Of a stretch of DNA of 64,000 nt, positions 1 through 10,303 are shown piece after piece. A program made the position numbers and the translations under genes. Source of the DNA: Mytilus edulis (Eukaryota > Mollusca > Bivalvia > Mytilida > Mytilidae); assembly GCF_963676685.1 (NCBI RefSeq), contig NC_092349.1, positions 81,170,604 through 81,234,603 on the forward strand, in the 5' to 3' direction. Within the stretch, counting starts at the first letter, position 1. The number at the start of each line of letters is the position of its first letter. The notes under the pieces are model-generated. The model was not told the origin of the DNA. It worked only from the letters and a program-made list of their open reading frames with translations, and searched no databases.

Positions 1-73
1 GTATGTATGTATGTATGTATGTATGTATGTATGTATGTATGTATGTATGTATGTATGTATGTATGTATGTATG

Positions 74-107
<34 letters not shown>

Positions 108-312
108 TGTATGCATGCATGCATGCATGCATGCATGCATGCATGCATGCATGCATGTATGTATGTATGTATGTATGTATGTATGTATGTATGTATGTAT
201 GTATGTATGTATGCATGCATGCATGCATGCATGCATGCATGCATGCATGCATGCATGTATGTATGTATGTATGTATGTATGTATGTATGTATGCATGCAT
301 GTATGTATGTAT
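1..312. repeat. GTAT/GCAT tetranucleotide microsatellite
   Basis: An uninterrupted tetranucleotide array reaches the left window edge. Blocks of (GTAT)n alternate with blocks of (GCAT)n at about 112-156, 212-256 and 292-300, and one (ATAT) variant lies near 76. The sharp switch between the two unit types several times suggests slippage plus conversion between blocks. It is open in all three forward frames only because the 4-bp unit contains no stop codon, so those frames are not genes. Confidence 0.97.
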
Positions 313-339
313 TTTGATTTATATTTTGATTTGTTATGA

Positions 340-422
340 TTGAAAATGTATTGTGTATTGTTTTCATTATGTCCCTTCAAGGGCAATATAATTGGAAAAT
401 AAAGAACTTTGAACTTTGAACT
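340..422 (+). mobile_element. 3' tail of a retroposon (LINE or SINE)
   Basis: The stretch has a compact 3' end with 'cccttcaagggcaatata', then 'aataaag', then short tandem copies of 'aactttg'. LINEs of the CR1/L2 type and SINEs that borrow their 3' ends finish in such short tandem repeats instead of poly(A). The microsatellite directly 5' may have grown next to it. No coding part remains, so the clade is not determined. Confidence 0.45.
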
Positions 423-433
423 CTGTATATATT

Positions 434-730
434 AAAAAGGAGATGTGGTATGATTGTCAATGAGACATCTCTCCACAAGATACCAAAATGACACAGAAAT
501 TAACAACTATAGGTCACTGTACAGCCTTCAACAATGAGCAATGTCCATACTGCATATTCAGTTATAAAAGGCCCTGAGCATGTATAATCAGCTAATCAGC
601 AATTCGTGCTAAAAAGTATTGATGAACAGCCTTCAACAATGAGCAATGCCCATACTGCATATTCAGTTATAAAAGGCCCTGAGCATGTATAATCAGCTAA
701 TCAGCAATTCGTGGTTAAAAAGTATTTGAT
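434..730 (+). repeat. Mytilid dispersed repeat M1 with internal 105-bp tandem duplication
   Basis: This begins with the family hallmark (agatgtggtatgattg, then 'caatgagac', 'ctccacaaga', 'aatgacacag') and runs through 'cagccttcaacaatgagca'. A 105-bp segment at 521-625 is repeated almost perfectly at 626-730 (both contain 'tcagctaatcagcaattcgt'), with only a few substitutions between the copies. The small forward frame at 711-953 starts inside it and is not a gene. Confidence 0.85.
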
Positions 731-1974
731 AAATAATTATGGTATGATAAATAAGGAATCTAGAAAATTATTTCTTGACATTGTTACATTGTCCATAACA
801 CGTCTCATGTTTAGTTTAACATATTTATTTATAGTGGATTGGCAAACAAGTTTTGCAACTTATAGTAAACCCTTTCCACTTTGCGGGTGCGAGTGCTGCC
901 TTGTAGCGGCATTAGCCTCTGCTCTTTTTCGAAATCTACAAGGGTGTCTTTAACGTGCAAGAGATATGGCTCCCTCTTAACACGGGCCAGCCATTTATCG
1001 TCTCATGTTTGATGAACTTCAACTGGTATCATCAAAGATCATAAAAAAAAACGAGTTTGGTCAGATATGAACCTCTTCTTTGTTCATGTATCCTGACAAA
1101 GTGATTAAATCAAAGATCTGTTAGTGCAGAGTATGATCAAACAGTCAAACAGCATGCTCATTGATATAAGCAGAAATCTTTCATCAATCAACACGTTCAT
1201 CATGTTTATGTAGTTTTATGACAAACTAAGGTAAAAAATACAAATTATTAGAAAAGGACTGAAATCGTCTGATTGAACAAATGAAAGAATAAACAACAAA
1301 AGAAGAGACTATATAGATCAACTTGAAAACACAATAATCTAGGTCCCGGGCTTAAAAACATGAAGTCCCAAGGTCCCGAATTAGAAAAAAAATCCCGACA
1401 TCCAGAAAGATCAATCTCGAAATCACGAGCTTAAAAAAAACTCCGATCCCACATCCAGAAAAAGGTCCTGCCCCTTATTACTGGTGTGTGATGGCTGCTT
1501 CATCAAAATCAAATTGCTACATTATTTCAATACAATGTTGATCGTCTTTGTCTTGTCTTTTATGTTGGTTAGTTCAGACAATAAGCTTACGAAAACTGCG
1601 GATTAATAAATCTAACAAATACTTATAAAGAATGATACAAAAATTAGAACTTCCAAACGTTGTAAGTTTTCAAGATATCTTAATAAATGAGGTACCTTCG
1701 GAAAATTCTTGGTTTGCCATTTACTGCAAAAAAATATTGCAAGATTCAAGAACAGACTGATTGAACAAGGCAATATATGAAATGACCTTTAAAGGTAAGT
1801 TTTTCGATTGTAAATGCAGGTATGGTCATGAATGCTAAGTATTCAAATAAATCTATGTTAATAGCTCTCTTCAGGTTCATGTCACGTTTTATTCAATTAG
1901 AATGTGCAAAGTGTTTGCGTGTAAGTGTATGTGCATGCTTGTAAGTATTATACGTGCACGTTTTGTCTATCTAA
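731..1974. other. Intergenic DNA, no gene seen
   Basis: AT-rich sequence with no exon-like open stretch on either strand. The part at 1345-1470 has several similar 'ccgggctt/ccgaatta' phrases followed by A-runs, possibly a very degenerate repeat. I see nothing else. Confidence 0.5.
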
Positions 1975-2345
1975 TGAGTTAAGCCTTTTTCAACTGATTT
2001 TTATAGTTCGTTCTTATGTTGTACTGTTATACCACTGTCCCAGGTTAGGGGGAGGGTTGGGATCCCGCTTACATGTTTAACCCCGCCTCATTATTGATGT
2101 ATGTGCCTGTCCCAAGTCAGGAGCCTGTAATTTAGTGGTTGTCGTTTGTTTATGTGTTACATATTTGTTTTTCGTTCATTTTTTTTTACATAAATAAGGC
2201 CGTTAGTTTTCTCGTTTGAATTGTTTTACATTGTCTTGTCGGGGCTTTTTAATGTTGACTATGCGGTATAGGCTTTGCTCATTGTTGAAGGCCGTACGGT
2301 GACCTATAGTTGTTAAAGTTTGTGTCGTTTTGTGCCTCCACACGC
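1975..2345 (-). repeat. Mytilid dispersed repeat M1, reverse orientation
   Basis: This is the reverse-complement form of the family. It runs from 'gagttaagcctttttcaact' through 'ccactgtcccaggttagggg', 'gttttctcgtttgaattgtt' and 'gctttgctcattgttgaagg' to 'gtgacctatagttgtt'. The same ordered landmarks recur at 57977-58378 and in pieces at 22790-23035 and 25640-25830. Confidence 0.85.
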
Positions 2346-3248
2346 GTTATTTATTTGCATGAAGGATCCCCTAATTAACCCCTAATTAACCCCTTATTCA
2401 AGTAACATTTACAGTGTGATGCATTTAGTTAAAGGGATATAACATATACAAAAAACGCAAAGGGTTGGACAAACACCAAAAAAATATCAGCCAATAGGGT
2501 TTCGACTAGTTTTTTGATAAAACGCGGGTTAGGGTTAACTTTTTGAACACGAAAAAAGTAAGAAGAAACAAATATAGAAGAAAGGTCTCAAACCAAATTT
2601 GCATGATTTTTTAGTAATGTCATGCCCACTAATCTGCCAAATTTGAGAAGTATATGATAACACACAAAGACTCTAGCTACATATCTTCATTTAACACGAT
2701 TTAAAGAGCTTGAAAAAAGTAAATGGACATACCAAAAGAGGCGTGTTTTGAGCAACAGCTGTATTTACAAAGTGCAACCTAAAAGCATATGTTGCTGAAG
2801 ATAAAATTCGTTCTCCAAATATAGAAACATTTTCACCATTTTTTTTTAATTCAAAAGTTCAAGTGCATACGAGGCATCAGTAATATGCCCATAACGAAAA
2901 TTCAATTGAGTTTTTAAATAATCCCAGTTTATTTAACGCTGCATAGGCCAATGTGTCCCGTACAGTAAAATACACAAGTAAATATGCAGAATATAAATTA
3001 CTCTAATTGACATGTTTTGACCAACCTGGAAAAAGATGTTTGAAGAATACACGTACGTATGTCCAGTGTTTTAACTAATTATTATTGCTACATGTCACCA
3101 CCTGGTCTGCATGTAAATATGGTATATGCAACGTAGCTGTCAATTGGACAACCTTTTACCAAGTCATGATTTTCTTAATTAGGGGGAGCTCTATTTATTT
3201 CGTTAAATTTAGTAAACATTTTGAGAATATATAATCATACATATTAAT
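2346..3248. other. Intergenic DNA, no gene seen
   Basis: AT-rich intergenic sequence. A short tandem of 'cctaattaacc' lies at 2370-2395. I find no splice-bounded open frame on either strand. Confidence 0.5.
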
Positions 3249-4230
3249 TATATATGTCGTGTACAGGTTGCGATTTTGTACAGGTTATAACATGTACAAA
3301 AGTATTGTACATGTTATAACTTGTTCAATGCAAAAATACAAGTTATAACATGTACAAAAGTACCTCGTACATGTTATAACCTGTACAAAATATTGCTTAA
3401 AAATGGTTTTAACTTGTACAAAATAGAAAAATAAGAATATGTTTCTATTATCGCAACAGATGTTGTTAACCTAGATAATATTTTCATAATTTTTTTATTA
3501 TTCCTTCATGTAAGTGTGTTTTGTCCTTTTTTGATACAGTAATTAATGCCATGGGTCGGTATTACGAAGCATTCCTAAGACCTGCCATAAGATATTTCTT
3601 AAGGACATGTCTTATGATCCTCTTATAACTTTCTATGGACATATCTGTATTTGATAAATTATAACTTTGAAGGCAATAGTAAAATACTTTCATTTTAGTT
3701 GACACTAAAAGACATAAGACGATGGCCAGGATAGATGTGACTACAAATAAAATTGGGAATGGAAAACCCGCCCATGGAGCAAACATCATACAAAGGGTAC
3801 AAATACATGCTTTCAAAGTAGAGGATTATATATTTAAAACATCAAAATGACATTCGCCTCATGCAATGAAATTAACGGTACCAATTTTCTTGCACCAGAT
3901 GAACATTTCGACAATACATGTCTCTTCAGCGATGATCTTATAGTTTATACAAAAATCAATTTACATAAGTCATGCTGAAGGCCAAAAATGTTGAAGAGTA
4001 GACCAAAAGATGTTGATAATGAAGTGTGATCCGTTGAAAACTATTTCATCTCTCTCTTGCTTTTACAGATATATCTTAGGACATGGATAGATGTGTCTAC
4101 AAATAAAATGTATGAGGTACTTTTGTACATGTTATAACTTGTATTTTTGCATTATACAAGTTATAACATGTACAATATTTTGTACATGTTATAACCTGTA
4201 CAAAACCGCAACTTGTACACGACATATATA
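3249..4230. mobile_element. Non-autonomous element with 117-bp inverted arms built of palindromes
   Basis: The left arm (3249-3366) and right arm (4114-4230) are near-perfect reverse complements over about 117 bp. Both run from 'tatatgtcgtgtaca' through the palindromic core 'gtacatgttataac' to 'aaaagtacctc'. Each arm holds several inverted copies of the 'tacatgttataac(t/c)tgta' motif, so each can also fold on itself. The roughly 750-bp interior has no transposase; the minus-strand frame at 3562-3816 (84 codons, with a hydrophobic stretch) has no recognisable similarity. The element lies in TA-rich flanks, so a TA target duplication is possible but cannot be shown. It could be a MITE or foldback element. 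Confidence 0.75.
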
Positions 4231-4489
4231 TATATATATATACTTTTTAAGCCCATCATTTGTCACAGATGTGGAAGGAGACTACATTCCACCAAATGTC
4301 ATATGTAGTGTATGTAAGCAATTATAATCAACTATATGGCCTTCAAAAATGAGAAAAACCAGGACTGCGTTGTTGGATATGAAAATTAGGGAAAAAAAAT
4401 GGCATAATTATTAACAAGAAAATTAGCAAAACATTGAATAACAGGCTCCCATCCTCGATTAGCACATTAAAGAATGTGTCAAGCTTTAA

Positions 4490-4850
4490 AATGTGTTTGA
4501 GCTCTCAACACTCCCCTAACCCGGGACAGTGGTGTAACAGCACAGCATAAGAACAAACAATATAAGTCTATTGAAAAAATATGAAGGAATAAACCATAAA
4601 AATAAGAATATATTATATAATTGCCAATGGAACAATTCTCAACCACAGACCACTGAAATGGCATTGATCAGTTGATGAAAGAAGCAATACTGAGTTGCCA
4701 TACGGCCTTAAACACGGAGAAATTCAAAACACCCATACTATACCACAAGTGCGACTACAAAACGGTCTGATTCATGTTCAAATTATACAAAACTATGAAC
4801 GAAAACAACCATGATAAACCAAAGCAGCAAACGAAAACCGTTTAATTGAA
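4490..4850 (+). repeat. Mytilid dispersed repeat M1, degenerate copy
   Basis: Landmarks are 'cccctaacccgggacagtgg', 'gttgccatacggcctta', 'acacggagaaattcaa' and the end 'aaaccaaagcagcaaacga'. They appear in the order of family M1 but are diverged. The two short frames that cross it are not genes. Confidence 0.65.
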
Positions 4851-4935
4851 AAGAACATTGTCCGTCGGAGGGCGTTTGTTATTTGACAACCATATCCAGA
4901 GCTTGTCTGTAGCTTTGGTGTACAGAATATCTTTT

Positions 4936-5400
4936 TATGCCCCACCTACGATAGAAGAGGGGCATTATGTTTTCTGGTCTGTGCCTCCGTTCGTTCGTTC
5001 GTCCGTCTGTGCGTCCGTTCGTCCCGCTTCAGGTTTAAGTTTTTGGTCGAGGTAGTTTTTGATGAAGTTGAAGTCCAATCAATTTGAAACTTAGTACACA
5101 TGTTCCCCATGATATGATCTTTCTAATTTTAATGCCAAATTATAGTTTTGACCCCAATTACATGGTCCACTGAACAAAGAAAATGATGGTGTGAAGTTCA
5201 GGTTAAAGTTTTTGGTCAAGGTAGTTTTTGATGAAGTTAAAGTTACATCAACTTGAAACTTAGTACACATGTTCCCTATGACATGATTTTTCTAATTTTA
5301 ATTCCAAATTAAAGTTCTGACCCCAATTTTCACGGTCCATTGAACACAGAAAATGATAGTGCGAGTGGGGCATCCGTGTACTATGGACACATTCTTGTTT
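4936..5400 (+). repeat. Dispersed repeat M2 ('tatgccccacctacgat' family)
   Basis: It starts 'tttttatgccccacctacga', passes a run of 'gttcgt/ccgt' units, then two diverged copies of the 'ttaaagtttttggtcaaggt' segment, and ends 'gtggggcatccgtgtact' followed by 'atggacacattcttgtt'. The conserved start and end repeat in the next copy at 5569-6387. The origin is unknown; there is no transposase and no clear terminal inverted repeat. Confidence 0.85.
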
Positions 5401-5568
5401 TTAATCTACCATTGAATCTCTTATCTTTTTTTCCTGTAGTTACAAGTTGCCAGATAGTTAATTTTTTTTATCTACTTTCCCCCCCAAAAAAATGAATATT
5501 AATATGTGTTAACAATCAACAGTAATTTATCTTACCTTGTCTTAAATATGGATTGGCTTTGTGATGAA

Positions 5569-6387
5569 ACTTTTTATGCCCCGTCTACGATAGTAGTAGG
5601 GGCATTATGTTTTCTGGTCTGTGCGTCCGTTCGTCCGTCTGTTCGTTCGTCTGTTCGTTCGTCTGTTCGTTCGTCCGTTCGTCCGTCTGTCCCATGTCAG
5701 GTTAAAGTTTTTGGTCGAGGTAGTTTATGATGAAGTTATAGTTGCATCCATTTGTAACTTTACATACATAGTCATTATAATAGGGAATTTCTAAAAAGTA
5801 CCTCAAATTTAGGTTTTGGTCCTCATTTCATGGTTCATTGAACATGAAAATGAGATTGTGTGAAACAGCTCTTTGCCAGGTTAAAGTTTTTGGTCGAGGT
5901 AGTTTATGATGAAGTTATAGTTGCATCCATTTGTAACTTTACATACATAGTCATTATGATAGGGAATTTCTAAAAAGTACCTCAAATTTAGTTTTTATGC
6001 CCCACCTACGATAGTATTCAGGTTAAAGTTTTTGGTCAAGGTAGTTTTTGATGAAGTTGAAGTCCAATCAACTTGAAACTTAGTATACATGTGCCCTATG
6101 ATATGATCTTTCTAATTTAAATGCCAAATTAGAGTTTTGACCCCAATTTTACGGTTCACTAAACATAGAAAATGATAGTGCAAATTTCAGGTTAAAGTTT
6201 TTGGTCAAGGTAGTTTTTGATAAAGTAGAAGTCCAATCAACTTGAAACTTAGTATACATGTTCCCTTTGATAAGATCATTCTAATTTTAATGCCAAATTA
6301 GAGAATTTATTCCAATTTCACAGTCCTTTAAACATAGAAAATGATAGTGTGAGTGGGGCATCCGTGTACTGTGGACACATTCTTGTT
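5569..6387 (+). repeat. Dispersed repeat M2, longer copy with nested duplication
   Basis: It has the same ends as the copy 170 bp upstream, but the middle is expanded. The segment starting 'ggttaaagtttttggtcgag' is duplicated (about 5698 and 5879). A second family start ('tttttatgccccacctacga') occurs at about 5993, as if one copy had recombined into another. The 'gttcgtccgtctgttcgttc' tract at 5622-5690 is a short degenerate (GTTC/GTCC)n microsatellite. Confidence 0.85.
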
Positions 6388-6504
6388 ATCACATAATTTA
6401 TAACTTATTCTGATTCAGTAAAGACAACAACAATATTTGTTGCAGTTCATAATGTCTTGTTTTAACAAAATATTCCTATAGATATATACTTTGAAAACAA
6501 GCTT

Positions 6505-6893
6505 TTTTGTTGAGTTAAGCCTGCCAATTGATATTTTATCATATGTTTTTCTATGTTGTGATGTTATGCTATTGTTTCAGAAAAGGGGAAGGTTTGGTAC
6601 CATTAAAACGTTTTGTATCTGTCCTAAGTCAGGAATCTGATGTACAGTAGTTGTCGTTTGTTTATGTTATTTATACATGTTTCTCAGTTTTTTTTTATAT
6701 ATTAGACTGTTGGTTTTCCTGTTTAAATGGTTTTATACTAGTAATTTTGGGGCCCTTTATAGCTTGTTGTTCGGTGTGAGCCAATGCTTCATTTTGAAGG
6801 CCGTACATTGACCTATAATTGTTTAATTTCTTAAATTATTTAGATGGAGAGGGATTTCATTGGGACTCACACCACATCTTCCTATATCTATCT
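6505..6893 (-). repeat. Mytilid dispersed repeat M1, subfamily with 'ttggggccctttatagcttg'
   Basis: A reverse-oriented copy running from 'gagttaagcctgcc' to 'cacaccacatcttcctatat'. Close relatives in forward orientation lie at 14725-14990 and 32615-32830; all three share 'gttgttcggtgtgagc' or its complement. Confidence 0.8.
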
Positions 6894-9692
6894 GAAACTT
6901 ACAGTGAAGAAATTTTTCATCTGTTTTAAAAAGATCTCTTACTTTCAGGTAAAGAAGCAATTGGTCAGTACTGTTGCTTATTTGAGTTTTTTTTTCATAT
7001 GCATGTATTGATTTTGTGTTCTTGACTGATATCATCATATATATTTTCTTCTACATATATGTCTAACACCTCTGATTAGTCATATTCTTTGTTTTATAGG
7101 CAAACACTGTATGATATAAAGAATTGAGAAACAGTTTGTGATATGACTTTTTTTTATGAAATAACTATCAACTGCAGACCAAATGCCATAGATGTTAGTA
7201 AATATAGATCTCCAATAGTATGCATATCCATATGTCAACAGAATAAAAAAGGTATTCCAGAACACATATGGTCTATTAAAGGCCTATAAAAAAGTCGTGC
7301 TTAACTTACAGAATAAGATTTAATACTAACTTTTTTTTATTTTTCATAGTTATGAAAATAATACACAATTCAAATTACTTAAAAAGTTGAGATCAATTAT
7401 CCGCAACATAAATCAAATATAAAAAAAACAAATAGACAGCAAATAGTATTTTTGTTGCTGTTGATATTCAATTCATTTAAAGTCATTTCCTTTTGGATAT
7501 ACTTCATCTGAATATAAATAATTCTTGATTTGTTTAATGGTATCATATTTATTTACAGGTTTATTCAAATGATAACATTTTGTTCAGATTTTTTCAATTT
7601 CCCAAAGCTTCAATATAAAACATAGTAGTACTTAAAAAACAAGTGTTTACATAAATTTCATAAAATTCTATTTTAGAAGATGATTTTTTTTCAAGTTGAA
7701 TAATATTCAAAAAAATTTATTTGGTAAAACCCATTTAGATATAAAGTCAAAGTATACAATTCAAAATTATCTTCTTTTCCAGCAGACTCTTCTATTACAG
7801 CATTAAACTATGGTGTGTCTGCTTTTATAAATGTCCATTTCAAGGTTAAATAAAAAAACACAAAAGATAAATCTTTCCCATTTAAATTTTATTGTCATAT
7901 GTTTCTCAAGCTTTGAATTTGTAATCTGTCAAATACTCATTTGCTATCTAAGTTTTTTTTTTAAATCTATGATTTATATAAGTATAATAAAAAGAACTGT
8001 TTTTTTACTAATATCCCAATTAAAAAAAAAAATAGATATACCGGTAATTATTCACAACTTATTTCTCAAAGTTTTCAATTAAAATGAAATCAAAAATTTG
8101 ATTGGCGCACATTCAACTGCTTTGGTAGTCAATTAAATATCGATTGCCCTTTAAGTTTAAGAAATCCTTCGAATTTTAATTTCATACAACTGCTATCTGT
8201 TTATAATGTAAAGGAACTTAACAATTTAGGGAAGTTTTTATTTCTGACCTAGAAGGCACGTAATTAATTTCATCATTATAAATGCTTAATATGTGTTATG
8301 TTTTATCATACTCTGCTGTACTGTTATATGGGTATACTTACTTATATGATTATTTGACTAATTGTTTAAATGTAAATATATTTCACTGATGTAATTGAAT
8401 ATTTGTAATATTTATATTCTTTAAGCTTTATTGCTTACGAATAAAAGATTATAGTTAAGTTACAAAAAAAATTGTTCTTTAAACATAACAAGTAAGTAAT
8501 TTTATTATAGTGACATGTGTATTCACATAATGATATTTTCCATAAAAAGGTACAGTAATTTTTACCGGCATATGTCATGAAAAAAACAAAACAAAACAAT
8601 AGTTAATAAGTGCCTTACTCTTAATTTTACAAATACATGTCACACAAATAGATAACATAACAAAGAAATATGAAAAGAGTTAAGAGAGACTTTAAAAGGT
8701 GTATGAATTATTTACAAATACAATTTGCATTACAATATATGCATCTCATTTTCATTAAAAAGTCATTGTAGGTTTTAACCTACATAAACCAAATTGTATT
8801 TTCATCAGTGAGTGAATAAGAATATGAATGTGTTTTGACCAGACAGATACAAAATTAATTAAATAAAACATAATTGATGTTGTTTTTTTTTTTCATTTTC
8901 AATAAAACATTTTCAGTCTATAAGTAAATATATCAATTACCTACACACACTCTTTTGCCAATTTAGTTATAAATTACGCATATTTTTTAATCTACACCAC
9001 ACTCTAAAGTACATGTTTGCTGTTTCACATTAGTTGTTTATTTTCACCCATAATAAACTCAATAGTTATATATAGTATTTATCTTAGTTTTTGCAACAAC
9101 AAAAATAAGTCTCTGAAGGAGGCTCAGGGGTACTAAAATTAACAGAATATTGATTCGTTTATGGCCAGATGACTTTTAAAATGTTTAGATTATTGAAAAA
9201 GCTCCAAATCATCTCATTTTGATGCAAAAATGCATTTTTTTTTTGTATTGAAAGGAAAATCTTTTTAAACTCATAGGTAACCTAAACTTATATGCCCCAT
9301 CTACAAAGGCAGATTGTGAGCTTAAATGAACAGTGACCCCATTTTTAATTTGATTTCTGTAATAAGTAAAAGCTCATTTTTAAGTAAAAAATAGCAAAAT
9401 CCTATATTCCAAAAAGGGAAATAACTAAGTTAATTAATATTTATACTGAATATTTTGAAGTTACTTTCCTGTACATTATTGCTATTCAAAGTTGCATCTT
9501 ATATTCATCAGAATTTTGTAAGATTCTAAATAAATAAGTAAAAGTCATCTTACTATTATATAAATATTTTAATCGTTTAGACAATCTGTATTTGCAGAAA
9601 AAAAATATGCTAATACATTATGCTATGTTTTGTGTCACACATTTAAAGTTCAACATATATTTTCAAGTTTAAAAACAAAAAATATAGAAAAC
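6894..9692. other. 3' flank of the KDZ gene; no gene seen
   Basis: About 2.8 kb of AT-rich DNA downstream of the KDZ stop codon. Possible minus-strand poly(A) signals are an ATTAAA at about 9567-9572 and an AATAAA at about 9038-9043, so part of 9000-9692 is probably 3' UTR. Around 8430-8450 the plus strand shows 'cgaataaaagattatag', which looks like another retroposon tail. No other coding stretch is visible. Confidence 0.45.
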
Positions 9693-10303
9693 TTAAAGTT
9701 CTAAACTGTCTTCATCTTCATCACTGTCTTCAATGTCAGAATCTATTTCCTCAATTGGCAGTTCTTCAACTGAGGCAAGGTACATCAACATTTGCTGCAT
9801 TTTTTCAAAGTCATCTGTAAGTACACCTTCTGTTAATGTGGTTTCTGTTAGTACCTCACCAATATATTCCTTAAACAAAGTGTTAAGTTTACACATGGCA
9901 AGTTCCAAGGACATACCCTCTCTTAACAATAATGCGGTTGATCCAGGTGTTACAGAAGAATTAATTTGTAACTTAATTTTTGAATATAGAGTTTTGTTCC
10001 AATTTATAACAGATAGCATTTCTATCTTTAGCAAATTCATTTCTTCGTGGCATCTATCCAAAAGACATTTGGACTGAATTATCTCCTGCTTTGTTGTGGA
10101 GGAGATAACTGTATCTACAGCATTATTTAATTGCAAAGTTTTATAAACTTCGCTGTCTAGATCTTTGACAGTATCAAATAAAACATGTACTGGTAGTTCT
10201 CCTGATGGCATTCCAACATTGTTGTACAGGGTGATCGACTTCTGTATTTTCTTTGATACACCTTTTAACTGCTTGGACAGTCTAGCAAAAACTGATTGCC
10301 CCT
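9693..10303 (-). CDS. KDZ gene exon 16 (C-terminus, residues 681-883)
   Basis: Terminal 611-nt exon with acceptor 'catttcag' and stop TAA at 9695-9693. It opens GQSVFARLSKQLKGVSKKIQ, then SITLYNN, which matches the family's 'R..i.k.l......ai..YN' helix. It ends in an acidic tail (SDIEDSDEDEDSLEL). Confidence 0.87.

Noticed and set aside
3..343. Three overlapping forward open frames of about 104-110 codons
   Set aside because: They are translations of the GTAT/GCAT microsatellite; a 4-bp repeat without stops is open in all frames.
711..953. 80-codon forward frame
   Set aside because: It starts inside an M1 repeat and has no family similarity or splice context.
4091..4327. 78-codon forward cysteine-rich frame
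   Set aside because: It runs through the palindromic right arm of the 3249-4230 element; the Cys/Tyr pattern comes from the 'tacatgttataac' repeat.
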